DNA of 52,133 bases from CAG-1138 sp964495385 (GCA_964495385.1 CAZBVO010000010.1:1-52133), one strand, 5' to 3'. Shown: positions 44,701 to 52,133, counted from the stretch's first letter. Translations and numbers: made by a program. Notes: generated by a model not told the origin, from the letters alone.

Positions 44701-44733
44701 ATCGTTGCGGCAAAAGAGGATGTCGACAGATAA
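35800..44733 (+). CDS. Giant YDG/MBG-repeat surface protein 1
   Basis: 2977 residues. A signal peptide (about 1-39, ending NVASA) starts the protein. The first 400 residues are strand-rich and unassigned. Ig-like segments (about 430-750) follow, with VDxAGN-type turns (AIDGAGNCSAE, VDQAGNRSEND). From about 840 to 2740 there is a long series of YDG and MBG-type modules marked by Y(D/N)G(T/V) or VYG/TYG motifs at 38872, 39895, 40669, 40942, 41938, 42208, 43621 and 43879. A C-terminal helix (about 2932-2955) and a short basic tail anchor it in the membrane; there is no LPxTG motif. GGGGAGGATAAGT precedes the ATG. Codon use is strongly C-ending. The build suggests a long fibrous adhesin or stalk. 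Ligand unknown. Confidence 0.85.
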   Translation: MKNQKRMGTLLRLTAIVAVALLCVGAISASFACPNVASAQTLTVAQSPASVSTMETSGRIMNLKFSSAIDWNSGYTVNYDSNLSQKATFFHGNDASITYNDDGSVKVKHESAAVNYKTMTITYFSFDSALQPLIDAGALQVQVKASTSGDSQISEMLIKGYFNTDDILALAEISSTDDDTDANSAFQRIRDDSTYQFASGKGLNASSGTYATITVPTGSKYFAVNLQTKKSTLSNKTATFSNISVTFTVDKSKLGEPVSYNGQDVAGNTFGNLSAISLTAKGANTPYGFVTSDTKETVSANMYVPTNGSAVLANTVFGGKTADGVTVKGAVMCLTGMGSVVSGGTLTEKITFAFDGGAEKTLAEAISEGYLSSYSTNTWGDTATTVNFNWTFVKNTAAVVRFYNLKGDALVWNLTLTGIDTDTPSTPVFVGDTSKWYVTDDAIDLFDVSSSVENDVIYLYQYAYSAVGFDDIDESTFTLKRSSKTTTEVKGADVKDGKLSFAFPKGSGYYKVKAVAIDGAGNCSAETAVYNLKIDKDEPVANIRATTADGKVYSDGEWVNQNVSITVHKLKSTTSGTVFMYSTDGGATWNDANTIKEGDVLTIAVEDGGQTSCVYTFKAVKGTGQEFVVGDVAYNVNIDKKAPLLPTITEFDPYLVSAGYNWYTDAWTMSVRFDFDDDRIGSGDGIMMYYTITERDGTYVGGDEYALQAVDNRLTFDFAGSALGGKRTITVYTVDQAGNRSENDLVIDFLADANVYVVGADASVNSLTGATGGKITLNNADRKYTRNDTVTGKVVAASGYKFFQSDFSAVYSNGTVTLDGNDGFSVDLYKNVIDADPSDISFEASFRKIVSPTVQTAELVYNGELRLPALVDANGTEISDMYAYATGDFEALKKRNVGDYSFTLTYKDNADVWFNDVEISYSVVAATLTVVPNLGQSKVYGEADPSVLKFTASGFMGTDSLDAASVLKRADGQNVGKYAYDVSAIGVNDGNGGKNYVVSVANDADLFEITKRPITLKPLLTSSTYNGVTVYSDAVLSDGTLAAGDELDSLDVMFLVGTDAGSYTALPVTRTGVSTDVAGSAANANYAISFDVSEKIVINPQTVNFAFQTVHAVYGSTAQHVVATSSPIISESDYTVSNVVRKEGNAAGEYAYVSADIVIENANFVLGTVDLESGKYIIDKKDASVKFGGSATYGDDFTATFVFDGLVEGDTVPAELSSYHVGQVLVVGTLPVTVPSVFATSLETVLPNYNFDYSELTSITVLPRSITATVGRTVLVEELETNPVTSDPTSIGLIFKNVVEGGADMSGITLSYTDESGNAVTPSAEGFFTVLFNNLPSEYVLTGETVLVVGKGKVVVVSVNSATKAYDGVAVNVADLLAFTVDGAEFVPADGELTVNLGTASEIKNVGTYSVSVNVKRAATETEPACFGFAKFDFTVSAAHVSVNVLDLSRTYGDTVPTALNYTLTGVAAGHNGSVELNGFDSVDAGSYTLTVAKFTVLDGDGTEVTANYVLDDADVVYTVNKAPLTIRFIGGTATYGVLRPSVSYEAEGFVAGDDESVLTVGTATLKTPYAVPVPGVYTEIEAKGFAAANYDVVFDTDGFRYVIGKKEVAVTEDNVYASDKTYDGTANAAGTVDISAFVVGTDDVYVTADASFDSADSGVRTVTFTNIKLQGEDSAYYSLSLDGDSLTVGGVVISKYVWAVNDTTFNVSVAGKVYDGTNLIPTEAITGADTCIPEIFRNSGVKISIHGTYNDKNAGTDVTATLTVSVALTNWANNVEFVESGSVKRISSDKDKVSFVVETSGLEIAKRELVIGSIKVGDIVFDGKADLNYLKFNTYFVEGKDIVAGDVVYLDASGTLDDVNVGLRTATFTVSGLRTVGSYGNYVLDAQANDSFIGNELTCDVNVKPRELALEITLEQGRSYIGQDANTIGIDSSALVWGADGSIGFNPDVYFVWNRNVQALFADGTGNVSVDSRGNVVAKRVVVSGIELVQSDKITSDPDLAAKPIYNVSNYVISGVTDGKYYTEATVLPKQIEIDADGIVLNDKYYDKTTDGSISFIANAVRGVVESDKGLVAPKSTVVWTTSDAGDSTAYVNIVGLEGEKASNYVLSETIGMLMSGTIKPAQITVKEVVFDDKNYDGTTAATFRKATIEGVYGGDIVALEVYDYAFVSADVAYVSDGVYGNVKITAKARLTDSSNRNYSLYSDTNAVDSIELEDSAVILPYVLGFGKDNIKITPIVYELAFLDRDPSAPMDIDGNNYSVKYETLPGGETIEIKFSSARYMAVVVGNNISCEFVVEGIYSDNRINHNYVLNGTNVIYCGARIKPAEVEIAVAGTNHTVEYGNVFDVSKVGVDYTVNGVRLESTSAEYKKIANIAKTIVTCEQNARTSVGSASIDLSYSDNQSFTFNTRPGTVRITKAKLYVESANVNVIKGNEVILPELTYSGWKNSDGLSVLKEVPKATTEANRHSDVGEYAIVISGGDATNYEFVYGTSAKVTVSQSQVEGSEWKDAVYEKGVYVKTAKYNYGMAVSMEVVTTNVDYKVEYFVYTNDSYGTDGEEPLSAAVEVGTYYVKAVVSYEGSTSQQLFGVLKIGKADINVEVYGYDSVTYDGQPHAVSGRVVGLSGLDVTVWYRDKTKANAHATKDAPTNAGTYTVWAEFDGEASNNYNSAKSAERTFTINTATVSVSVESDQFVYDGKAKAVQYSVANREKLADQGVYVAVRYKYGDNDYQIVYDSNYPDASQSGTAPSDVGTYEYGFILVGGKEGNYVIKRTTGSGLTGMLTIGQSQVTGGTINKITVAPSTSGETPTIIPVDTELVYTHYSSAEAAEESTWANALWKALTEGSQLTSDETLIFVARLMQLNGGIESSAFSGPVTITLQLPEGIAGSNVKLVRVNSSGEILEEVKCTFNGDSVVFETQDLGYYVFVKEAILNSTVIYILLGVLGFVAAAVVMVIALKKAAQYRNMKAIVAAKEDVDR

Positions 44734-44883
44734 ACTTAAGTAACTGCTTATTAAAGTATATTAAACAAATTATTTTAGTGCCTTCCGCCTTCGGGCGGAG
44801 GCAACAAACGAAAAAATCGCCCACAATCGGTTAGGGCTATATTATAGGTGAAGCGGCGCGCCGCTTCAAATGGAGGAAAACCT
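44734..44883 (+). promoter_or_regulatory. Structured intergenic leader between the two giant genes
   Basis: A very stable hairpin with a UUCG tetraloop (44782-44801, stem of about 8 bp with one wobble) has no following T run. It is followed by a perfect 18-base palindrome GAAGCGGCGCGCCGCTTC (44850-44867) that ends 4 bases before GGAGG. A TATTATA box lies near 44839-44845 without a clear -35. The block TTATTTTAGT also occurs in the leader of the first giant gene (35740s), consistent with gene duplication. Confidence 0.5.
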
Positions 44884-47800
44884 ATGAATGCAACAACAAA
44901 AAGTAAAAAAATAGCAAAAGCGCTGTCGTTTTTGACCGTTGCTTTGCTGTTGTGCGGTTTTGCGGTTTCGGCTGCAACCGTTCCGACAACGGCGTATGCC
45001 GCAACAAAAGCCAGCTATCAGCTTCCGTCTACCGGATTGCCTACGGGCGTTCCTGACGTGGTTGACGGCCAGGAAGGGTATCTTTACACCTACACTTTGC
45101 CGTCGGGCTTTTACAAAAACTACGGCTACGGCTTAAATTCCGGTACCGCTTCGTCCACAGACGACAACGCAGAAGCACCGGTTATCGACATTCAAAACGA
45201 TTATTTCCGCGTCGGCACGGGCGAAAATTCCTTTGCCGCAGGTTACACCGCAACAATTTACGGCTTTATGACCATACCTAAGGAGTTGCAAGGTCTCACC
45301 AACGCATCCGTCAAGGCAAGGCTCACCTTCGATTACGAAGCAAAAAGCAAAACGTCCGATGACGGGGTGGAAAACCAGGCCGGCATGACCGTTACCATGG
45401 GCAGCTACGCCCTCGCTCCGGACGATACCGTTGCCGCAACGGCAAAGGGTGCAAACTCTTCCCGTATCGAAGGCAGCAAAAACGGTTCCACCGCAACCGG
45501 CACCGAAGCAACAAGCTGGGGCAACCTTAACCTTACGCAAAATTATTTGGTAATCAACATGAAGGTTGACGGTTTCACCAACGTTGAAGAAACCGGTGGC
45601 TTTTTAGGCATTGGCACGGATAAGTGGTGCGAAACCAGCTTTAAAGTTAAAAACGTTGTTGTAGAACTGTTTGTGGTCAACGACGGCAATGCCCCTACCA
45701 TCACTCCGTGGATGCCGACCTATTCGGTCAACAACACTTCGGGCGCATACGTCAGAGCAGACGACAAACTCAACTTCGTAAAATATGTTGACGGTATGGA
45801 AGGCACTCGCTACGACGTCAACTACGATACTTTGATGCCGCTCACCGAAGAATATTTCAATTCCTCCAACAGCTTCGGCGGAGAAGCATACAAATACGGG
45901 GCTTATTATCACGGCAATCAGGGCAAAGTTCTGTGCCATGAATACACTTCAAGCGCTCTCGACGACGGAACGAACAACATGTTCCTGTCGCAACAGCGCG
46001 TTACGTCAAAAACCGTAAGCTTTATCGTTTACGACTACTTCAGCGGTATTAAGGAACTCAGCGTAACCGTAAACGGCGTTGCGCAAGTGATTTATGCCGA
46101 TCAGGAAAACAGCTTCAGCTGGGGCGACGTCGAAGCAACTTCGTTTGCTTATCTCGACAGTTCCAAATCGAGCGAAGTTTACCGTGGTATTGCGGTGAAG
46201 ATGACCATTAATCAATCGGGCAACTATCAAGTTACCGTCACCGACCAAGGCGAGTTGCAATCGTTTGTTTACGTCAACGTCGGCGGCATGGATATGGATG
46301 CTCCGGAAATCCCTAACATCGTCATCGAAAACGCAAAAACCGACAGCGACAACGTTTACGTTGCAAACACTTCCGACCGAATCCGTTTGCTGTGGCAGAT
46401 CGACGAAGAGGAAGAAGCAGGTCAAACCGACGTAACTTACATATATAAAATCGAAAAAGAGCAGAACGGCAGCTGGGTTGAATTTGCGGCCGAAACCACC
46501 ATCGATACAAGCAAATACATCTCGGTCAAAGGTTCCTATTCGCGCTATTTCACCTTAAACGGCATAACCAACGGCAAGTATCGCATCACCGTAAGATGCT
46601 ATGACGCCGCAGGCAACGTCGGTGTTTATCAGGATGCGTTCAGCTCCTCGGAAACTCGCAGCATCGAATTCGTGGCGGACAACGTGGTTCCGCAAATCGA
46701 AGTTTCCATGACGTCAGGCACGCAAAACTATTTGGGCGAATGGGTTAAAGGAAAAGCCGTGAGCGCCAAATACAACGTGTTGAGCGACGTCATTTCGGGC
46801 GTAACGTATTACTACCGCATCGGCAACGGCGCCGAGCAAACCGTCAAAACGGGCAGCAAAAACTTCAGCGAAAACATGGACGAAACCGTTTACTTCTGGG
46901 CGGTTTCCGGCGCAGGGTTGACCAGCAACATCGTTTCCGCAACAATAAAAATCGACAGCACCGCTCCTGAATTTCCTCCGATTGCGAACGGTTTGCTGGC
47001 TTATTCTTCCGAAATCAAATTCGCCGACGGCACGGGCAGCACAAAAGCGGACGCTTTGCCGTACGTCTATCCGTGGGGCGTAGTGCCTTATATGGCCATC
47101 GAGGGCGCAGATACAAACAGCCCTTACGTTTACGATTACAAATATTGCTACAAAGTCTATGCCTATGAGGGCGGTTCCTTAAACGGCGGCGGCAAAGAGT
47201 ACTCCGTTTCGTACAGCAACGGCACCACCTTCGTGCTTGATTTGTTTGACGACGGCACTTCCGGCGAAAGAGTTTACGGCAAAAAATGCGTCGAAATGTG
47301 GGTTGTCGATCAGGCAGGCAACACCTCGACCACCGTTTCGTACATCATCGACGTTAAACAACCTGAAATTTCCGTTTCGTTTGAAAAAACCGACGTCAAT
47401 CCGGACAAATTCTATGACGGCACCACCAAGGTTGCGGACGGCTACGTGAATGCCGTTCTCACCATTGACGGCCAAACCGTTTCGGAATATATGCAAAACG
47501 CTCAGGCAGGCTTTGCCGAGGACGAAAGCTTTGCAGTAAACTTCGACTACCGTTTCGAATCCGCTTCGGCGGCCGAAGGCGTTCAAATTGTCGTTTACAA
47601 CGTTTCGACGGTTGCAGGCTGCAACAAATACATTCAGTACTACAAAATCGTCGATGCCGATAACGCAGACGTTAACGAAAGCACCGAATTTTTGCCGGCA
47701 GACTTTACGGGCAACATTCAAAAGGTCAGATTGACCGTTGCCGATTTCGAGTTCGTCGAACGCGAATATGACGGCACCACGGTTGCTCTTGTTGCGTCGA

Positions 47801-50800
47801 AGGGCGTGATTACCAGCCTCGACAGCGTGCTCGATCAGTCGGTTGTAGATATGCTTACCTACACCTACGATGCCGAAAGCGCAGTTTATGCCGACAAAAA
47901 CGTCGGTGAAAAGTCAGTTTTGTTGACAGGCTTGGTTTTGAGCGTTGTCGATCCGACAAATGCGGCGCTTTTGGACAACTTCACCTTTATTGACAGCTTG
48001 GAAGTTGTGGGCAACATCACACCTAAAAAACTTACCTTACAAACGTTCACCGCTTCCGGCGAAAAGATTTATGACGGCGAAACCACAGTTGATGCCGCAA
48101 ACGTCCAGGTCGTTTTGGCAGACGGAGTTCTGGCAGGCGAAGACGTTGACGTCGATTACACCGCTCGCCTCAAAAACGCAAACGTTCAGTACAACGAACT
48201 CGGAGCAGTGGTTCCTAACGTGCTGACCGTCGCAATCAAAGGCCTTAAGGGCGCGGATGCCGCAAACTACTCGATAACCGCCGAAGAAAAGACCTTCGAT
48301 TTCACCGTAAATCCTAAAGAAGTTTCGGTAAAATCCATAACCATTCAAGGCAACAAGGTTTATGACGGCACCGATAAACTCGTCGACAAAAACGGCAACA
48401 AACTGTCCTTCAAGACCGACATCGACGGCTTGGTTGAAGGGGACAAGGCATTTATCACCGTTACTTACGATACCAGTTCGTCCCGTTTTGCTTCGGCAAA
48501 CGTCGGCGAATGGGACATTCAAATCGACGGCATCAAATTGGTTTCCAACTTCACCGGTTACTCGGTGGGCAACTACGTGCTTAAAGCGGGCGACGAAAGC
48601 TTCGTCACCAAAGCAAAAATCACTCAGCGCGAACTTAAGGTCAGCGTGTCCGCGTCCGCAAGGGCGTACAACGGCACCACGATGGCCGAAAACCCTGTGG
48701 TCAGCGTGAGCAACGTCGTTTCGGGCGAAACCGTTTTTGTCGGCAAACCTGCAACCTCGTTCACAAATTACGTTTCCGCAAGGACGCCTGACGGCGCAAT
48801 CGTCGACTTGTACCGCATCGGTTACAGCCTCGACACCGCCGGTGTGTCCAGCTACGTCGAATTTGTTGTGGGCGGATACAAGCACATCGACGAAGTTTCT
48901 TCCGAAGCGGCCGCGGCAATGGTTCACTACACCGTAACCTTCACCCCGGACGAAGCGGGCGATTACCTCCTCGACGAAACCACCGGTCACTACAGACTGA
49001 TTCAGCCGGGCGAAACCGCTACCGAACGTTACAAAGTCAACAACGCCGACGACAACAACAATTTGCTTGCAGGCGAAGACGTTTACGTTGTATGGCACAT
49101 GATCTACAATGCCGACGGCACCGAAAACCACAATTACTGCTTCAGCTTTGACGGAAACTCCCGAATCAGTCAATATGCTCCTGCGGCAATCACCAAGGCT
49201 TCCGCTGTGGCCGAAATAGTCGGGTTCTACACCCTTGACGAAAGCGGCAATCCGTATCTTGCGGCAGACGGCATCACCAAAGATTACATCCAAAAGCTTT
49301 ACTACGGCGCAAAAACCGCAATTTTGGCCAGCGGCAAAGAAGTTAAGGTCAACGGATTCAGATTTGACGTTCGTTACTTCTGCGACACCCTGACCATTGA
49401 CGGCAATTTGCAACCGACTGTTGAAATCACCGAAGAAAACTATCCTTCGCTCAACGGCGCAAAGGTCGAACAACCTAAATACGAAAAACTCTCCGTCGGC
49501 ACCGGCACAGTCGGTCTGAAGGGAGCATACGTCAACAACTTCGATTTCGTCGAATACAGAGGACTGGATTTCGAAATCGTGCCTGCACCTGTCACGCTTA
49601 CCATCGGTGACGCAACGGTTAAGTATAAAGAACGTATCAAACTTGCCGACATCACCAAAAAGATCAGCGGATTGCAGAACAACGAAAAACTTTCGACGTT
49701 GTTGGGCAACAACCCTGTCGCCGCATTGGTTGTGGACGGCCAGATTAAAGAGGGCGTAAACAACGTTATCGAAGCCGAAATCAAACCGGGCACCTACGAC
49801 ATCGTGTTCAGACTGGTCGCCGAAGACGGCTACAGCTTTGAAAACTACGTTGTTACGGCAACCGAAGGTTACACGGTCAAGGCCGTTGCCGGAGGTTTCG
49901 AGGTTACCAAGAAAAACGCTTTCACCGTAACCAAGAACATTTACACCAACTATCAATTTGCAACCAAGGGCAGTTATGATTACAACGGCACCGCTTCGGC
50001 TTTGCCGCTGAACATCAGCTCGCTTCCTGACAACGTAACGACCGACGATTTGAAGATCTACGTCTACACGGGCAGTGAAGACAACTGGACTTTGGCGGAT
50101 GCATACAGCTATAAGTACGCTTACGATATGACTACCGGCACCTGGTCGGCAAAATCCACCACGGGTTACGACGGCAAGGGCGTAAAAGACGCAGGCACTT
50201 ACAAAATCGTTTACGAGCTCACCGACATGAGCAACTATGAAGACATTTCTCTCACCGGTTACTTGACGATAAACAAAAAGAAAGTGTCGGTTACGATGCC
50301 TGTAAGCGTTTACGAAAAGGTTTACGACGGAACGAGCGTCAACCTCTGGAACTTCAAAACCGATGACGGCTCCGACTTGTCGATAAGCGTCAACGGCGTA
50401 AGCATGGGCGAGAGCAACACTCAATACAGCACCGATGCAAAATTCAGAACGCTTATTTCGCAGTCGCAAGTTAAAAATGCCGGCACGTACTATTGCCGCC
50501 TCTACTACGCAGGCGACAGCAACGTGCAGTACGCATACAGCGATACGCTTGTCATCACCATCCGTCCGAAAGCGGTAACCATCATCGTCGGCGAAACCAA
50601 GTTTGACTATTCCGACTACTATGACGAAGACGGCGAACCTGTGGCCATTTACGACGAAGACGACGAGTACGTCGGTGACGCGGAATTTGTGGGCTTGACT
50701 TACAAATTTGCCGAAGGTACGGACGAAAAACTTGCCGCAACGCTGGCAAGCAAAATCAAAATCCAATACCTTGTCGACACAGCTAAGGGCAACGACTGGA

Positions 50801-52133
50801 AAGAAATCGATTGGACCACCGATGCAAACAAAGAGCTGATCAAAAACAGTCAGCAGGCAAATGCAAAATCCAGCTGGTCGTATCGTATCACTTGCACGGA
50901 CGGCAACTATCAGCTGCTTGCTTCCGGCGGACTTTTGGGCTATATGGAAATCGGCAGTCGCATCGTTTACAGCGCAGAAGAAGACGGAACACTTCAGGAT
51001 GCTTATTACTTCCTCGCAAGGTTGTACTACTCTCAGAGCGTCAGCAAAGACAGTAAGTTTGACTTTGCCGAAGTCGAAAGATTGACTCCGGACAGTTGGC
51101 TTATCGATCCTGATTATTACGATTTCGACAACCCTGAAGACTATGCTACGTACGAAGAAGAATTGGAAAATTACAATTCCGATTTCAACGTCTGGTACAA
51201 CAAGATTCAAAAACCGTTGGACAACAACAAGCAAGAACTCGGTTTGAGCGGCGGCACAATAACCACGATGAGCGTGTTCACTCTGCGTTTCTTCAATGCA
51301 GGCTACGAAATTAAATCACTCGGCGAATCGCTTCCTGTGACCGTTTCGTACGATGCGTTCGGTTGGACAGACAAGAATGCAACCGTCTCCACTCAAAACT
51401 ATACCTACACCGCAGACGGACAAATTGTCAAAGGCGGTAACGTTTCGGCAAACATCGGCAAGTTGAAACTTGTAAGAATAGGCAACGGCCGCGTAACCGA
51501 AATTCCGTTTGAAGTGGCTTTCGACGAGACCAGCGAATACTACGTGTTCAACTTCAGCACGGATACGGTTGGCGAAGATTGCTACTACGCATTCATCTAC
51601 GGACAATCGGCATCCATGACCGACAGCACTCGCTACATCATCGTTGCAATTGCTTGTGCGGTTGGCGGCTTTGCGATAATTTTGGCGGTAGTTTTGATAG
51701 TTTCCGCTAAGGCAAGGGCGGCGGCTGTTGAAGCTTTGGGACGTCCGATCGACGCAAGAAGCCAAAAGAAGGCCGACCGAGCAAAGAAGAAAGAGGAAAG
51801 ACAGGCCGAAAAAGAAGCCGAAAAAGAGGATTCCGACGAGGATGATTCCGATGAGGACGATTCCGACGACGAGAAAGAAGCAGAAAAACCTGCCGAAACC
51901 AAAAAAGAGGAGCCTGCGGAACAAACCAAACCGACAGCGCCTCCTTCGGGAAGAACTCCTCCGACGGGCAGACCGACAGCGGAAACCGAGGCAAAAGCAG
52001 AAGCTAAACCTGCTACGGCCGCAACAAACGTAACCGCAACGACGGCAACCACGCCTGCGGCACGTCCGGCAACAACGCCTGCGGCACGTCCGGCAACAAC
52101 GCCTGCGGCACGCCCGGCAACCACGCCTGCGGC
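44884..52133 (+). CDS. Giant YDG/MBG-repeat surface protein 2, 3' end beyond window
   Basis: At least 2416 codons, open at the window end. Signal peptide about 1-39 (ending TTAYA). The first 600-700 residues are strand-rich with Ig-like turns (YDAAGNVGVY, VDQAGNTSTT). YDG/YNG modules start at 47413, 47767, 48073, 48361, 48667, 49981 and 50323. A transmembrane helix (about 2252-2276, IIVAIACAVGGFAIILAVVL) is followed not by a short tail but by more than 135 residues: a Lys/Glu-rich helix, an acidic Ser-Asp-Glu block, and a Pro/Ala/Thr-rich part ending in PAARPATT repeats. The topology predicts this tail to be cytosolic. GGAGG lies 7 bases before the ATG. It is paralogous in design to the preceding gene. 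Confidence 0.85.
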   Translation, partial: MNATTKSKKIAKALSFLTVALLLCGFAVSAATVPTTAYAATKASYQLPSTGLPTGVPDVVDGQEGYLYTYTLPSGFYKNYGYGLNSGTASSTDDNAEAPVIDIQNDYFRVGTGENSFAAGYTATIYGFMTIPKELQGLTNASVKARLTFDYEAKSKTSDDGVENQAGMTVTMGSYALAPDDTVAATAKGANSSRIEGSKNGSTATGTEATSWGNLNLTQNYLVINMKVDGFTNVEETGGFLGIGTDKWCETSFKVKNVVVELFVVNDGNAPTITPWMPTYSVNNTSGAYVRADDKLNFVKYVDGMEGTRYDVNYDTLMPLTEEYFNSSNSFGGEAYKYGAYYHGNQGKVLCHEYTSSALDDGTNNMFLSQQRVTSKTVSFIVYDYFSGIKELSVTVNGVAQVIYADQENSFSWGDVEATSFAYLDSSKSSEVYRGIAVKMTINQSGNYQVTVTDQGELQSFVYVNVGGMDMDAPEIPNIVIENAKTDSDNVYVANTSDRIRLLWQIDEEEEAGQTDVTYIYKIEKEQNGSWVEFAAETTIDTSKYISVKGSYSRYFTLNGITNGKYRITVRCYDAAGNVGVYQDAFSSSETRSIEFVADNVVPQIEVSMTSGTQNYLGEWVKGKAVSAKYNVLSDVISGVTYYYRIGNGAEQTVKTGSKNFSENMDETVYFWAVSGAGLTSNIVSATIKIDSTAPEFPPIANGLLAYSSEIKFADGTGSTKADALPYVYPWGVVPYMAIEGADTNSPYVYDYKYCYKVYAYEGGSLNGGGKEYSVSYSNGTTFVLDLFDDGTSGERVYGKKCVEMWVVDQAGNTSTTVSYIIDVKQPEISVSFEKTDVNPDKFYDGTTKVADGYVNAVLTIDGQTVSEYMQNAQAGFAEDESFAVNFDYRFESASAAEGVQIVVYNVSTVAGCNKYIQYYKIVDADNADVNESTEFLPADFTGNIQKVRLTVADFEFVEREYDGTTVALVASKGVITSLDSVLDQSVVDMLTYTYDAESAVYADKNVGEKSVLLTGLVLSVVDPTNAALLDNFTFIDSLEVVGNITPKKLTLQTFTASGEKIYDGETTVDAANVQVVLADGVLAGEDVDVDYTARLKNANVQYNELGAVVPNVLTVAIKGLKGADAANYSITAEEKTFDFTVNPKEVSVKSITIQGNKVYDGTDKLVDKNGNKLSFKTDIDGLVEGDKAFITVTYDTSSSRFASANVGEWDIQIDGIKLVSNFTGYSVGNYVLKAGDESFVTKAKITQRELKVSVSASARAYNGTTMAENPVVSVSNVVSGETVFVGKPATSFTNYVSARTPDGAIVDLYRIGYSLDTAGVSSYVEFVVGGYKHIDEVSSEAAAAMVHYTVTFTPDEAGDYLLDETTGHYRLIQPGETATERYKVNNADDNNNLLAGEDVYVVWHMIYNADGTENHNYCFSFDGNSRISQYAPAAITKASAVAEIVGFYTLDESGNPYLAADGITKDYIQKLYYGAKTAILASGKEVKVNGFRFDVRYFCDTLTIDGNLQPTVEITEENYPSLNGAKVEQPKYEKLSVGTGTVGLKGAYVNNFDFVEYRGLDFEIVPAPVTLTIGDATVKYKERIKLADITKKISGLQNNEKLSTLLGNNPVAALVVDGQIKEGVNNVIEAEIKPGTYDIVFRLVAEDGYSFENYVVTATEGYTVKAVAGGFEVTKKNAFTVTKNIYTNYQFATKGSYDYNGTASALPLNISSLPDNVTTDDLKIYVYTGSEDNWTLADAYSYKYAYDMTTGTWSAKSTTGYDGKGVKDAGTYKIVYELTDMSNYEDISLTGYLTINKKKVSVTMPVSVYEKVYDGTSVNLWNFKTDDGSDLSISVNGVSMGESNTQYSTDAKFRTLISQSQVKNAGTYYCRLYYAGDSNVQYAYSDTLVITIRPKAVTIIVGETKFDYSDYYDEDGEPVAIYDEDDEYVGDAEFVGLTYKFAEGTDEKLAATLASKIKIQYLVDTAKGNDWKEIDWTTDANKELIKNSQQANAKSSWSYRITCTDGNYQLLASGGLLGYMEIGSRIVYSAEEDGTLQDAYYFLARLYYSQSVSKDSKFDFAEVERLTPDSWLIDPDYYDFDNPEDYATYEEELENYNSDFNVWYNKIQKPLDNNKQELGLSGGTITTMSVFTLRFFNAGYEIKSLGESLPVTVSYDAFGWTDKNATVSTQNYTYTADGQIVKGGNVSANIGKLKLVRIGNGRVTEIPFEVAFDETSEYYVFNFSTDTVGEDCYYAFIYGQSASMTDSTRYIIVAIACAVGGFAIILAVVLIVSAKARAAAVEALGRPIDARSQKKADRAKKKEERQAEKEAEKEDSDEDDSDEDDSDDEKEAEKPAETKKEEPAEQTKPTAPPSGRTPPTGRPTAETEAKAEAKPATAATNVTATTATTPAARPATTPAARPATTPAARPATTPA
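52048..52133 (+). repeat. 24-bp tandem repeat encoding PAARPATT
   Basis: At least three and a half copies of a 24-bp unit (ACGCCTGCGGCACG... with CGT/CGC and ACA/ACC variation) run to the window end. Each unit encodes T-P-A-A-R-P-A-T. Copy number beyond the window is unknown. Confidence 0.88.

Noticed and set aside
44782..44801. Terminator after giant gene 1
   Set aside because: The hairpin is strong but is followed by AACAAACG, not by a T run, so intrinsic termination is not supported.
48037..51234. 1065-codon open frame on the minus strand inside giant gene 2
   Set aside because: Same cause as in gene 1: shadow of a biased, repetitive coding strand. Its translation is Val/Phe/Cys-rich and resembles no known protein.
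1..52133. CRISPR array, prophage or toxin-antitoxin locus
   Set aside because: No regularly spaced direct repeats, phage structural or integrase genes, or paired toxin-antitoxin frames were seen. The only tandem repeat is the coding 24-bp repeat at the window end.

Overview
The window looks like chromosomal sequence of a spore-forming, Gram-positive, anaerobic Firmicute (class Clostridia), most likely from a metagenome-assembled genome. The reasons are a gpr spore protease gene, a consensus TTGACA/TATAAT promoter architecture with strong AGGAGG-type ribosome sites, a UPF0237/UPF0210 pair, fermentative glycerol genes, no respiratory genes, and a 100-N scaffold gap flanked by an exact 55-bp duplication. 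Order and genus cannot be read from the sequence.

Layout. 1-4.5 kb: a partial acetyltransferase-like gene, tRNA-Gly(CCC), a MATE efflux pump behind a structured leader that I read as a guanidine-IV (mepA-type) riboswitch, a PAP2 phosphatase and an ArsP_2-type metal exporter. 4.6-7.7 kb (minus): gldA and a fused dihydroxyacetone kinase, which together turn glycerol into DHAP. 7.9-11.8 kb: a membrane-anchored propeller/SH3 protein, an RNA polymerase alpha-CTD-like/WG-repeat fusion, rpsT and an unexplained structured RNA region. 11.9-18.5 kb: gpr-murI, a divergent EF-G paralogue, an ACT/UPF0210 operon and a small gene with an apparently leaderless promoter. 18.7-24.7 kb (minus): a BspA-like leucine-rich lipoprotein, a TraX-like membrane protein, a tethered choloylglycine-hydrolase-like enzyme, and an HXXEE membrane protein with a MarR regulator and two matching palindromes. 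24.7-28.2 kb: tRNA-Thr(CGT), 6S RNA, an orphan type IV pilin-like gene, guaB (split only by an assembly artefact) and a DUF308 protein. 28.2-35.5 kb: an SCP2-like/class III aminotransferase operon, a lipoprotein, and an asparaginase-TldD-TldE operon. 35.8 kb to the end: two giant secreted proteins built of YDG/MBG and Ig-like modules. The second runs off the window in a 24-bp tandem repeat.

Themes. Surface and envelope functions dominate (two giant adhesin-like proteins, an LRR lipoprotein, a propeller lipoprotein, a pilin, the tethered hydrolase, several membrane proteins), with housekeeping genes between them. Several minus-strand transcription units end in near-identical GGTTCGA...TCGAACC terminators. 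The best leads for undescribed biology are the alpha-CTD/WG fusion, the structured RNA beside rpsT, the EF-G paralogue lacking a standard NKxD motif, the leaderless gene, the MarR-HXXEE pair, the SCP2-aminotransferase pair and the giant protein with a predicted cytosolic acidic/PAT-rich tail.
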